Part shown: positions 6,677 through 14,881 of the stretch, piece by piece | Position numbering within the stretch: position 1 is the first letter of the stretch | Layout of the letters: every line of letters starts with the position of its first letter | Source of the DNA: Candidatus Aminicenantota bacterium | GTDB lineage: Bacteria; Acidobacteriota; Aminicenantia; JAMOAD01 | NCBI GenBank assembly: GCA_027070475.1 | Contig: JALXDT010000213.1 | Span: forward strand, 1 to 16,102 | Direction of reading: 5' to 3' | Length of the DNA stretch: 16,102 nt | Program-made: the position numbers and the translations under genes | Notes under the pieces: model-generated | Databases searched by the model: none | What the model was told of the DNA's origin: nothing | Seen by the model: only the letters and a program-made list of their open reading frames with translations

Positions 6677-9600
6677 ATCCTGTTGTCATAATAGCTGTCA
6701 CATTAATTGCCGCCTTTTCCATAGGAATTTTTCAATTCCTGGGGAAAAAATTTGTACGCGGCGTGTTCTGGTTAACAATTCTTTTTGATTTTACAGCAAT
6801 ATTGAGCATAGCTTACGGTTTTCTGACAAAGGTTATCAAAGCACCCATTATGGTTAAAATAGGTGGTTTTCCCCCTCCGATCGGAATTAATCTTTATGTT
6901 GATCAACTATCCGCATATCTTGGTGTTGTTGTTTTCTTTATAGGTGCAATGGCAGCCTATCACTGGATAAACAGAGGAATAGATGATCCTGAACCAAAAG
7001 CTCTTGTTCTTATGCTCCTTCTTCTTTTAGGTTCCACAGGAATGATTTTCACTCAGGACTTTTTTAACCTTTTTGTATTTATTGAGATAACATCCATAGC
7101 ATCATACGGACTTGTCGCTTCAAAATTGGATGGTTTTTCACTTGAAGCTGCCTTCAAATATATTGTTGTAGGTTCAATCAGCTCAACTTTTGTTTTGCTT
7201 GGAGCGGTTCTTCTCTATAAATTTGCCGGTAGCTTGAATATGCTGGATATTTCAAATCATATAAATAAATCTATGTACTCCGGAGGAATGCTTATTATCA
7301 TTTCAATAATGTTCCTCTTCGGTTTACTTATAGAGCTTGAAGTTTTTCCGATGAATGGTTGGGCTCTGGATATTTATCAGGGAGCAAACCCTGCTGTCGT
7401 AGCTATCCTAGCCGGAGGCATTGTCAAAGGTTTTTATCTTGTGTTTGTTAGATCTGCTAATTATCTGAAATTTCCCTATCTTTTGAAAATCGGAATAATC
7501 TTCGGGCTTGCCACATACCTTGTAAGTCAGTTCTTCGCCTGGAAACAGAAAGACATTAGAAGACTTTTCGGTTATTCTTCAGTCGGACAGCTGGGATTAT
7601 TGATTCTTGCCGGAGCTTTTTACATAAATGGTAATCTTACAGGATTTGCAAAAAAATATATGCTTTTTGCAATAATCTTTTTTGTTTTGAATCATAGTTT
7701 TTCAAAATCCACTCTGTTTTTCCTTGCTGATCTCTTCGGTAAAAGAAATATAGAGGAATGGAAGGGAGCTATTTCTCAGAATAAGTTTTTTGGCTTTCTT
7801 TTTTCATCTTCAGTTCTTTCAATGGCAGGAGCTCCTCCCTTCTTAGGTTTTTGGGCAAAGCTATTTTTCATTCTTGCAATTCCCAGACAGTATTTTTACA
7901 TAGTGGTTCTTGTTTTAATAGGAGCTGCTGCGGAAATTCTATACTATTTCAATTTATACAGAATAGCTTCTGAAAATGATGGAGAAGTTCTTGATTATAA
8001 GGGAAGCATAATACCTTCGCTTTTTAATGTACTCGTACTGTTAGGACTTGCTGTCTTGGGAGCATACAAATTCTTTACAATAACCGGAATGGAAATTCAG
8101 AATGCAAAATTCCTCGCATTCATAACAGTATCTGCCATCGCTGTTCTTATAATAGGTATTTCAAGAATTGCCCAATGGATATTGGCTTTAGGAATGCTCA
8201 TAAGTTTCAGTTACCATCTGATTCGCAACCAAAATTTTGTATCAGTTTTTAATATACAGAGCTTTTTTGTAATCTTGGTATTGGTCGGAGCGGTTATCTT
8301 TCTTTTTGCCACCTATCCCTTATCAAAAAAGTATTCCGCGTCATTCTATCCGCTGTTCATATTCACAGTATTTTCAATGGTTGGAATCTCCGTTGCATCA
8401 AATTGGATTTCACTCTTCATTTTCTGGGAATTGATGAGCTGGTCTTCCTACCTTTTAATCAATCAGGGAAGCAAAAAGCCTGCCTGGATTTATCTTGTGA
8501 TGAGTGCAATCGGCGGATATTCAATGCTTGCAGGTATTAAGCTTCTTTCAACGGGGAGCAACCTTATTCCCGTCTTTAAAGCTTCGGCTATTGCAGCACC
8601 GGTATGGGCAGCAATTCTTATTTTCACCGCTTTTCTTGTAAAAATGGGAACAGCACCACTTCACATCTGGGCAAGGGATGCATACGGAGAAAGTCCTGAT
8701 GGTTTTACACCTTTGCTTTCAGGGGTTCTTTCCAAAATGGGAGTATTCGGAGCTATTTTAACAATAGTTTATCTTATACCCCATATATCCCATTCAAATA
8801 TAATCCTCTATGGCTTGGCATGGTTCGGAGCATTGACAGCTCTATTTATGGCTTTGTTGGCTGTTTTTCAGGAGGATGTTAAAAAGATTCTGGCATACTC
8901 TTCAATCAGTCAGGTCGGTTATATTTTAATCGGAATTGCACTTGCAACATCTCTCGGATATTCGGCGGCTCTTTATCACACTGTAAATCATTTGATCTTT
9001 AAAGGATTACTTTTTGTTGCCGCAGCCGGAATCATCTATAGAACAGGAACAAGTTATCTCCCTGAGATGGGAGGCTTGATAAGAAGAATGCCATTTACAT
9101 TTCTCGCCTTTCTTATGGGAATTATTACCCTTGCAGGAATTCCTCCTCTATCAGGTTTTGCTGGAAAATGGCTTTTATATTCAGCTCTTCTTGAAAAAAG
9201 ATGGATGTTTATTTTACTTATAGCAATGTTTGCTTCAATTGTAGCTTTTATGTATTGTTATAAGCTTTTACATGCAATCTTTTTAGGTCAGCTCAGAGAT
9301 AAGTACAGAGATACCAAAGAAGTTCCTTTACCGATTGTTATTATTGAATTGATCTTAGCTGGTTTGACAATGGCTGTGGGAATGAAACCTTCTTTGATTT
9401 TGAGATTTTCCGATAAAGCCATAAAAACCCTTGGATTTTCAAATCCCGGTTATGCCTATGAGGGAGCCCACAGGATAGTATCAAAGTTCGGATATTGGAA
9501 TGCATATTTTATGGCTGTTTTTGCCATAGGTTCTTTTATAATTGCCCTTGTGCTGTTCTTCTTAGTAAAAGCAAAAATCAGAAAGGTTGGTCAGCTCGAT

Positions 9601-9858
9601 ATCGGATACGCAGGTGAAGTTCCAGATAGCCCTGAAAGTGTTCACTTTGGCTATGACCTTTATGCTCATATGAGAAGAGCTGTCAGAGTTTTTATCTATC
9701 CCCATGTGGAAAATTCATACAGGAGAATTTACCAAGGTTTGATGGCTTTTGTGGATTATACAAGGAGATTTTACACAGGGGATCTCAACACCTATGCCCT
9801 CTGGGTGATAATAACTTTGAGCTTTATTTTTTATATTTTATATAAAGGAGTATTCTAA
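6670..9858 (+). CDS. mbxH: Fused double antiporter-like subunit, MbxH-MbxH' (two MrpD/NuoM-like halves)
   Basis: 1062 residues, twice the usual length. Half 1 (about 1-485) has FNLFVFIEI with Glu139, GGIVKGFY (Lys253), KDIRRLFGYSSVGQLG (about 294-309), NHSFSKS (342) and GAPPFLGFWAK (Lys397). Half 2 (about 530-1062) has IFWELMS (Glu587), FLVKMGTAPLHIW (Lys658), LSKMG (Lys689), EDVKKILAYSSISQVG (about 735-750), NHLIFKG and GIPPLSGFAGKW (Lys833). The tail (about 985-1062) has a long amphipathic stretch, then TGDLNTYALWVIITLSF, resembling the lateral helix and last helix of NuoL/HyfB. In Mbx operons H and H' are separate adjacent genes; here they form one frame. Both halves should translocate H+ or Na+ in the membrane arm. 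At the helix-7 Lys position half 1 has Glu222. AAGGAG precedes the ATG. Confidence 0.92.
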   Translation: MVNPVVIIAVTLIAAFSIGIFQFLGKKFVRGVFWLTILFDFTAILSIAYGFLTKVIKAPIMVKIGGFPPPIGINLYVDQLSAYLGVVVFFIGAMAAYHWINRGIDDPEPKALVLMLLLLLGSTGMIFTQDFFNLFVFIEITSIASYGLVASKLDGFSLEAAFKYIVVGSISSTFVLLGAVLLYKFAGSLNMLDISNHINKSMYSGGMLIIISIMFLFGLLIELEVFPMNGWALDIYQGANPAVVAILAGGIVKGFYLVFVRSANYLKFPYLLKIGIIFGLATYLVSQFFAWKQKDIRRLFGYSSVGQLGLLILAGAFYINGNLTGFAKKYMLFAIIFFVLNHSFSKSTLFFLADLFGKRNIEEWKGAISQNKFFGFLFSSSVLSMAGAPPFLGFWAKLFFILAIPRQYFYIVVLVLIGAAAEILYYFNLYRIASENDGEVLDYKGSIIPSLFNVLVLLGLAVLGAYKFFTITGMEIQNAKFLAFITVSAIAVLIIGISRIAQWILALGMLISFSYHLIRNQNFVSVFNIQSFFVILVLVGAVIFLFATYPLSKKYSASFYPLFIFTVFSMVGISVASNWISLFIFWELMSWSSYLLINQGSKKPAWIYLVMSAIGGYSMLAGIKLLSTGSNLIPVFKASAIAAPVWAAILIFTAFLVKMGTAPLHIWARDAYGESPDGFTPLLSGVLSKMGVFGAILTIVYLIPHISHSNIILYGLAWFGALTALFMALLAVFQEDVKKILAYSSISQVGYILIGIALATSLGYSAALYHTVNHLIFKGLLFVAAAGIIYRTGTSYLPEMGGLIRRMPFTFLAFLMGIITLAGIPPLSGFAGKWLLYSALLEKRWMFILLIAMFASIVAFMYCYKLLHAIFLGQLRDKYRDTKEVPLPIVIIELILAGLTMAVGMKPSLILRFSDKAIKTLGFSNPGYAYEGAHRIVSKFGYWNAYFMAVFAIGSFIIALVLFFLVKAKIRKVGQLDIGYAGEVPDSPESVHFGYDLYAHMRRAVRVFIYPHVENSYRRIYQGLMAFVDYTRRFYTGDLNTYALWVIITLSFIFYILYKGVF

Positions 9859-10769
9859 TGTGGATATGGTATAAAGTATTATATGCTTTAATTGTCGTTA
9901 TCGGTGGTTTGGCATACGGATTACTATTAGGCGGAATTTCAAGAAAAATCACAGCAAGGCTTCAGGGAAGAAGAGGACCCTCTGTTTTTCAGAATTACAT
10001 AGATTTGATTAAGCTCATCAGAAAGAGAACCGCTATTTCCCATGGAGTTATGTTTTTCCTTGCTCCTATGTTCAGATTGTTGGGTGGAATCGGAGTTTTA
10101 CTTCTTGTCCCGATTATTGCAAATAACACCGCACTTTCCAATTTCTCGTTCGGTGGAGATCTCATAGTTGTTCTATATTTTATGGTATTTGGATGTCTCG
10201 GAATGGCATTAGGAGCAGCAGACAGCGGACATCCCCATTCTGCTCTTGCTCCCACAAGAGGACTTGCCCAGATGGCAGGATATGAACTTCCATTCCTCTT
10301 ATCTGTAATAGGCCTTGCTATTGCTCATAATACGGTTAGTTTGAGCAATTTAGTTGCAGCTCAACAGGGAGGAATTTTACACTGGAATCTTTTTCAATAT
10401 CCATTTTTGAGTATAGCAGGATTAATTGCAATGTTGGGCATGTATATGGCCTATCCTTTTTCAGTGGTTATGGCACCTCAGGAAATTGCAGTCGGACCTC
10501 CGACAGAATATAGTTCAACCTTCTTATCTTTTATGTTTACGGGAAGAAGTATTTTCGGAGTAGGCAAATATGTTCTTTTTATGGATCTGTTTTTGGGTGG
10601 AGCAACTAATCTTGTTGAAGCATTTGTTAAAACTTTTGTTTTATTCCTCTTCGTTGTTTTTATTTCAAATGTATTCCCAAGATACAGAACAGAACAAGCG
10701 GTCAGATTTTTCTGGACATATCCTCTTGTCATAGGCTTGATAGATTTTATTAGAATCTTTATAAAGTGA
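9858..10769 (+). CDS. mbxM: NuoH/MbxM-like membrane anchor subunit
   Basis: 303 residues with about eight membrane helices. Family marks are ARLQGRRGPSVFQ (33-45) with YIDLIKL, GLAQMAGYELPF (Glu143), MAPQEIAVGPPTEYSS (Glu209, Glu217) and FLSFMFTGR. NuoH/MbhM/HycD subunits join the peripheral Fe-S arm to the ion-pumping arm; their acidic residues form the coupling channel. The gene lies before J-K-L, as in mbx, whereas in mbh it follows L. The start codon shares one base with the preceding stop (TAATG) and AAGGAG precedes it. Confidence 0.93.
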   Translation: MWIWYKVLYALIVVIGGLAYGLLLGGISRKITARLQGRRGPSVFQNYIDLIKLIRKRTAISHGVMFFLAPMFRLLGGIGVLLLVPIIANNTALSNFSFGGDLIVVLYFMVFGCLGMALGAADSGHPHSALAPTRGLAQMAGYELPFLLSVIGLAIAHNTVSLSNLVAAQQGGILHWNLFQYPFLSIAGLIAMLGMYMAYPFSVVMAPQEIAVGPPTEYSSTFLSFMFTGRSIFGVGKYVLFMDLFLGGATNLVEAFVKTFVLFLFVVFISNVFPRYRTEQAVRFFWTYPLVIGLIDFIRIFIK

Positions 10770-10776
10770 GGTGAAA

Positions 10777-11352
10777 ATGAAGGATAATAAATATTTTTTG
10801 GACGATAAGCCGGATAAAATCAGTTACAGTGAAGTCTGGCAAAAGTTTTTTAACTGGGCAAGAGCAAAATCACTATGGGTGGTGGCATACGGAACAGGTT
10901 GCGGCTCAATAGAGATACCTCCTATGGTAACATCCCGTTTTGATGCAGAAAGATTCGGGGTAAGCACAGTGGGGACACCGAGACAGGCTGATGTTTTGAT
11001 AATTAGCGGATATCTGGCTGTTAAAACACTAAAAAGAGTCATAAGGGTTTATGAGCAGATGCAGAGCCCAAAATATGTTGTCGGTTTAGGTGCTTGCACA
11101 GTAAACGGCGGAATGTATTATGATTCCTATAATACAGTAAATCTTGTCGAACTTTACATACCCATTGATGTTTATGTTGCTGGTTGTATGCCAAGACCTG
11201 AGGCAATACTTGCGGGTTTTGCTCAACTAATGAAGAAAATAAAAGAGGGTAGAGCAGACGGTTGGAAGCACTATCTGGATAATTTTGAGCAATACAGAAA
11301 GAATCAGGAAAAAATTATCAAAAACTGGAAAATACCCAATTACAATTGGTGA
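10777..11352 (+). CDS. mbxJ: NuoB/MbxJ-like [4Fe-4S] subunit with three conserved cysteines
   Basis: 191 residues from the preferred ATG. The core VVAYGTGCGSIEIPPM, RFDAERFG, TPRQADVLIISG, YEQMQSPKYVVGLGACTVNGG and DVYVAGCMPRPEA is that of the complex I/group 4 hydrogenase small subunit, which holds the proximal [4Fe-4S] cluster. Cysteines in the motifs are Cys42, Cys107 and Cys137. The fourth ligand (second Cys of CC in NuoB or of CxxC in hydrogenases) is missing: after Cys42 comes Gly-Ser. Three-Cys sites are, as far as I recall, a feature of Mbx/Mbs. A GTG at 10771 is in frame, but GAGG at 10768-10771 is spaced for ATG 10777. It is partner of the L subunit. Confidence 0.92.
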   Translation: MKDNKYFLDDKPDKISYSEVWQKFFNWARAKSLWVVAYGTGCGSIEIPPMVTSRFDAERFGVSTVGTPRQADVLIISGYLAVKTLKRVIRVYEQMQSPKYVVGLGACTVNGGMYYDSYNTVNLVELYIPIDVYVAGCMPRPEAILAGFAQLMKKIKEGRADGWKHYLDNFEQYRKNQEKIIKNWKIPNYNW

Positions 11353-11360
11353 GGTGTAAG

Positions 11361-11900
11361 ATGGAAGACTTGATAAAAAGAATTGAAAGTATATTTAAGG
11401 TTTTGAAAAAGGAAAGGGGTAAAAGAGATAATCTGTGGATAATTGAGGTTGAAAAGGATTCTCTTCATGCCGTTTTAAGCTATCTTAAAGATAATGAATC
11501 TTTTAAACATTTAGCTCTTGTTTCCTGCGTTGATTGGATTGAAAACAATAAGTTTCAACTCTCCTATATTCTCTGGAGTTATCAAAAGAGGCAGAATTTG
11601 ATTGTTAAGATTTTTATCGATAGGGATAAGCCTGAATTTAAAACAGTATTAAATCTATTTCCTCAAGCTGAAATTTATGAAAGGGAGATCAGAGAACTCT
11701 ACGGAGTAAGTTTTGAAGGAAACCCGACTCAGAATGAAGATTTTGTTCTTGAAGATTGGGAAGAGATGCCTCCTATGAGAAGAGATTTTGATACTCTTAA
11801 ATATTCTCAGGAAAAATATGGAGACAGAGATTCAGAGGTTCAAAAGACAAATATAAGAAAAATAATTTCCGATTTTACGGATGAATGGAGAAGAAAATGA
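11361..11900 (+). CDS. mbxK: NuoC/MbxK-like subunit (30-kDa subunit family)
   Basis: 179 residues from ATG 11361, chosen because GAGGTG (11351-11356) is well placed; a TTG upstream (11346) is in frame but lies inside mbxJ and lacks a site. The family signature YEREIRELYGVSFEGNP (106-122) and PPMRRDF (137-143) are clear. The N-terminal 100 residues form the usual alpha/beta domain (HLALVSCVDWIENNKFQLSY). NuoC-type subunits pack against NuoD in the peripheral arm and bind no cofactor. The stop overlaps the start of mbxL (ATGA at 11897-11900). Confidence 0.9.
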   Translation: MEDLIKRIESIFKVLKKERGKRDNLWIIEVEKDSLHAVLSYLKDNESFKHLALVSCVDWIENNKFQLSYILWSYQKRQNLIVKIFIDRDKPEFKTVLNLFPQAEIYEREIRELYGVSFEGNPTQNEDFVLEDWEEMPPMRRDFDTLKYSQEKYGDRDSEVQKTNIRKIISDFTDEWRRK

Positions 11901-13015
11901 AGAAGTTTTCAAAGAAAGATAGAGAAGTAAAGCTTTTTGTTGGTCCGCAACATCCCGGTGTCACCGGTAATATGAGTTTTGAAATAACCCTTGAAGGTGA
12001 TATATTAACGAGCGTTAAAACCCATGTTGGCTATCTCCACAGAGCTTTTGAAAAGTTGATGGAAAGAAGATTATTTATTCAGAATTTTCCTCTTGTTTGC
12101 CGAATCTGCGTTCCTGAATCAGACACAAATGAAGAAAACTATGCAAGAGCTCTGGAAGAGCTTTCAGGAATAGAAGTTCCAGAAAGAGCTAAATGGATAA
12201 GAACATTGGTTCTTGAACTCTCAAGGCTTCAGATGTTTATGAGATGGATCGGCGGGATAGCAGGAACAATGGGACTTTCAACAGCTCCCCAGTGGTCTGT
12301 CGGAGACAGAGACTACATCCTTGACCTTTTTGAAGAGCTAACGGGAGGAAGAATTTATCATATCTATATATTACCCGGTGGAGTCAGAAGAGACCTTCCT
12401 GAAGGTTTTGAAGAGAGAGTCTTGAAGGTTATGGATTATCTTGAGAAAAAACTTCCTGACTATGATGACCTTATTTTTGAAAATGCTGTTTTTAAGAAAA
12501 GATTAAAAGGGATAGCAAAGATAGATCCCTCCTGGGTGGAGGAAATAGGTGTAACAGGGCCTGTTGCAAGAGCCTGCGGATTTCCGTTTGATGTAAGAAA
12601 GGAGCAGCCTTATGAGGTATACGATAAACTTGATTTTGAAATAATCACTGAAAATGGTTGCGACCTTTACTCTATGGCTATGGTTAGAAGAAGAGAGATA
12701 GATTTGAGTATTAATCTGATAAGGCAGATAATCGAGAAGATGCCAAAAGGTGATGTATGGACTCCTTTACCAAATGTGCTTTACTGGAAAATACCTGCAG
12801 GAGAAACATATGTTAAATCAGAGGCTACAAGAGGTGAATTTGGTTATTATGTTGTTACCGATGGTTCGGATAAACCCCGTAGGGTTCATGTAAGAGGAGT
12901 TTCAACTCCCCATGCCTATACCCTTCTTGAAAGACTTGTCCCGGGGATGAATATTTCTGATTTTTCCGTTGCAATTGTCGGGCTTCAAACCTGCCCACCT
13001 GAAATAGAGAGATAA
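11897..13015 (+). CDS. mbxL: NuoD/MbxL-like large subunit with modified [NiFe] site
   Basis: 372 residues from ATG 11897. The start is preferred over ATG 11885 because GGAG (11887-11890) has good spacing and the start overlaps the mbxK stop. The fold is that of NuoD and [NiFe]-hydrogenase large subunits: GPQHPG (His19), KTHVGYLHRAFEK, LELSRLQMFMRWIGG, ARACGFPFDVRK. In hydrogenases the N-terminal RxCGxC and C-terminal DPCxxC supply four Cys ligands to nickel. Here the first reads RICVPE (Cys71, Glu74) and the second QTCPPE (Cys366, Glu369), so each keeps one Cys and has Glu for the other. A working [NiFe] centre is therefore not expected, and no hydrogenase maturation genes occur in the window. 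Like Mbx/Mbs, it probably structures a catalytic or coupling pocket with the J cluster. Confidence 0.93.
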   Translation: MKKFSKKDREVKLFVGPQHPGVTGNMSFEITLEGDILTSVKTHVGYLHRAFEKLMERRLFIQNFPLVCRICVPESDTNEENYARALEELSGIEVPERAKWIRTLVLELSRLQMFMRWIGGIAGTMGLSTAPQWSVGDRDYILDLFEELTGGRIYHIYILPGGVRRDLPEGFEERVLKVMDYLEKKLPDYDDLIFENAVFKKRLKGIAKIDPSWVEEIGVTGPVARACGFPFDVRKEQPYEVYDKLDFEIITENGCDLYSMAMVRRREIDLSINLIRQIIEKMPKGDVWTPLPNVLYWKIPAGETYVKSEATRGEFGYYVVTDGSDKPRRVHVRGVSTPHAYTLLERLVPGMNISDFSVAIVGLQTCPPEIER

Positions 13016-13025
13016 GGAGGATAAA

Positions 13026-14816
13026 ATGGATATAAAAGGAATTTTAAAGCCTTTGACTGCATGGAAGAGAGCCTTTCAACCTCCTCATACAATAGAGGTT
13101 CCTAACAAAGGAAAGAGAGAGGCTGCCGAAAGATACAGGGGCTTTCATTACAATGATATAGACAAGTGTATTGGATGCGGTACATGTTCGGCGATTTGTG
13201 AAAATGAAGCAATAAAAATGGTAAAGGTAAGAGAACCTCAAAAAGGGGATTCAGGATATAGACCGAGAATTGATTACGGACGATGTTGCTGGTGTGCTCT
13301 CTGTGTTGATGTATGTCCAACAGGCTCACTTGAAATGACAAATGAATATGTCTGGGTAAGAGAAAGTGCTGATGAATTTATCTTTACTCCGGGTGTTGAT
13401 ATCATTGGACATGAAGAAAAGAGAGATAAAGGTTATAAAAAAGATGAAAAATTAAACTTCCTACACCTTGAAAGAGTTCCTATGAGGGAACTTGATGGAA
13501 AGGAAAGAACTAAGACCTTTGCGGAGGTTGTTTTAGGTTATCTTGAAGAAGAGGCAAGAAGAGAAGCTGAAAGATGTATTGGTTGCGGTCTCTGTATTTC
13601 AGGCTGCCCCGCAAGAATGCATATTCCGGATTATATAAGAGCCATCGCGGAAGGTGATGATGTCAAGTCTTTAAATATAATTTATGAAAACAATCCTATG
13701 CCTGAGATGTGCGGTAAGGTTTGTACAAGAAGGTGTGAATTTGAATGTTCCCTCGGTCATTTGGGAGATCCTGTTGCAATAAGATGGCTCAAAAGATATG
13801 TTGTTGAGCAGTTTGATGATCTTAGAAAATATGTCAAAGCTGAACCTCAACCTTTAAATGGAAAGAAAATCGGAATTGTTGGTGCAGGTCCCGCAGGACT
13901 TACGGCTGCCTATTATTTGAGACTTAAAGGTTATGAAACTGAGATATTTGAAGCGGCACCAAAGGCAGGTGGTATGACTTTTCTTGGAATTCCCAAGTAC
14001 AGATTCCCTATTCCTTCTCTTGATAAACAGGTAGAGCTTATAGAATCCGTCGGAGTTAAAATTCATTATAACTCTCCTGTTACAGATAAAAAGTTTAAGG
14101 AAATGCTTGAAGAGTATGATGCAATATTTATTGCCACAGGTTTACCAAAGGGAATGTCTATGAGAATTGAGGGAGAGAATCATCCTAAAGTCACATATGC
14201 CATAGATTTTCTGAGAAGAGTAAATCTCGGCGAGAAAATAAGACTGGATGGAGAAGATGTTGTTATCGTGGGCGGAGGAAATGTTGCAATAGATGCAGTA
14301 AGAGTTGCAAAGAGATTGGGAGCAAATTCATTCATAGCTTACAGAAGAAGGGTTGTGGATATGCCTGCCGATGAAGAAGAGATAGAAGCAACAGAACATG
14401 AGGGTATCCCTATTTACACTCAGATTATACCTCTCAGAGTTGAAGATGGTCCGGAAGGAAAAGTTAAACTCATATATGGTAAGGCAAAGATGGTTCAGGA
14501 AAAACCGGGAGAAAGACCAAGACCTGTTCTTATAGAGGGTAAAGAGTATGAATATGTTGTTGACAGAATCATAGTTGCAATCGGACAGCAACCTGAATTG
14601 AGCTATCTACCTGAGGATATAAGAAACAAAATAGAGATGAACAGAAGATTGATCAAAGTTAATGAAAGACAGATGACAAGCATAGAGAAGATTTTTGCCG
14701 GAGGAGATCTTACAAACTGGACAGCGGATGCAATTTCCGCGATAGCAGATGGTATGAGAGCAGTTAAGGGAATAGAGATGTATCTTAACGGAGAAATCAG
14801 TTGGGATAAAAAGTAG
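13026..14816 (+). CDS. mbxN: Fusion of MbxN/NuoI-like ferredoxin subunit and GltD/NfnB-like NAD(P)-FAD oxidoreductase
   Basis: 596 residues. Residues 1-130 match NuoI/MbxN: CIGCGTCSAIC (Cys48, 51, 54, 58) and CCWCALCVDVCP (Cys87, 90, 93, 97), for two [4Fe-4S] clusters. A linker of about 50 charged residues leads to a GltD N-domain: CIGCGLCISGCP (Cys184, 187, 190, 194) and CGKVCTRRCEFEC (Cys219, 223, 227, 231). FAD motif GAGPAG (266-271), nucleotide motif GGGNVAID (396-403) with YRRR (419-422), and the C-terminal FAD segment AGGDLTNWTADAIS follow. GltD/NfnB modules exchange electrons between NAD(P)H and Fe-S partners; no glutamate synthase large subunit is present. Being last in the operon and fused to the N subunit, it is likely the NAD(P)(H) port of the complex. 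Direction and NAD versus NADP preference are unknown. AGGAGG (13015-13020) sits 5 nt before the ATG. Confidence 0.92.
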   Translation: MDIKGILKPLTAWKRAFQPPHTIEVPNKGKREAAERYRGFHYNDIDKCIGCGTCSAICENEAIKMVKVREPQKGDSGYRPRIDYGRCCWCALCVDVCPTGSLEMTNEYVWVRESADEFIFTPGVDIIGHEEKRDKGYKKDEKLNFLHLERVPMRELDGKERTKTFAEVVLGYLEEEARREAERCIGCGLCISGCPARMHIPDYIRAIAEGDDVKSLNIIYENNPMPEMCGKVCTRRCEFECSLGHLGDPVAIRWLKRYVVEQFDDLRKYVKAEPQPLNGKKIGIVGAGPAGLTAAYYLRLKGYETEIFEAAPKAGGMTFLGIPKYRFPIPSLDKQVELIESVGVKIHYNSPVTDKKFKEMLEEYDAIFIATGLPKGMSMRIEGENHPKVTYAIDFLRRVNLGEKIRLDGEDVVIVGGGNVAIDAVRVAKRLGANSFIAYRRRVVDMPADEEEIEATEHEGIPIYTQIIPLRVEDGPEGKVKLIYGKAKMVQEKPGERPRPVLIEGKEYEYVVDRIIVAIGQQPELSYLPEDIRNKIEMNRRLIKVNERQMTSIEKIFAGGDLTNWTADAISAIADGMRAVKGIEMYLNGEISWDKK

Positions 14817-14836
14817 AAAAAAAGCTGAAAATAGAT

Positions 14837-14871
14837 AAAAAGGGCAGGTCCTTCAGACCTGCCCTTTTTTT
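14837..14871. terminator. Bidirectional intrinsic terminator between the operon and the HAD gene
   Basis: A perfect 9-bp stem GGGCAGGTC / GACCTGCCC (14842-14850 and 14856-14864) with a CTTCA loop is followed by seven T and preceded by five A. Read on either strand it has a G+C-rich stem and a U-tract, so it can end both the plus-strand operon, which stops at 14816, and the minus-strand HAD gene, which stops at 14882. Confidence 0.93.
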
Positions 14872-14881
14872 ATTTAAATCA

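Noticed and set aside
11897..13015. Energy-converting [NiFe]-hydrogenase large subunit
   Set aside because: Two of four nickel-ligand Cys are replaced by Glu (RICVPE, QTCPPE), and no maturation genes are present in the window.
13044..14591. Several minus-strand ORFs under the N-GltD fusion
   Set aside because: Antisense shadows of a coding region with clear cofactor motifs; their translations show no family features.
9858..14816. Respiratory complex I (nuo) operon
   Set aside because: NuoA, E, F and G are absent, the membrane arm is built from Mrp-type subunits, and gene order and the L-subunit motifs fit Mbx.
13026..14816. Glutamate synthase small subunit
   Set aside because: No large subunit nearby, and the N-terminus is a NuoI-type ferredoxin domain in an Mbx operon; only the C-terminal module is GltD-like.
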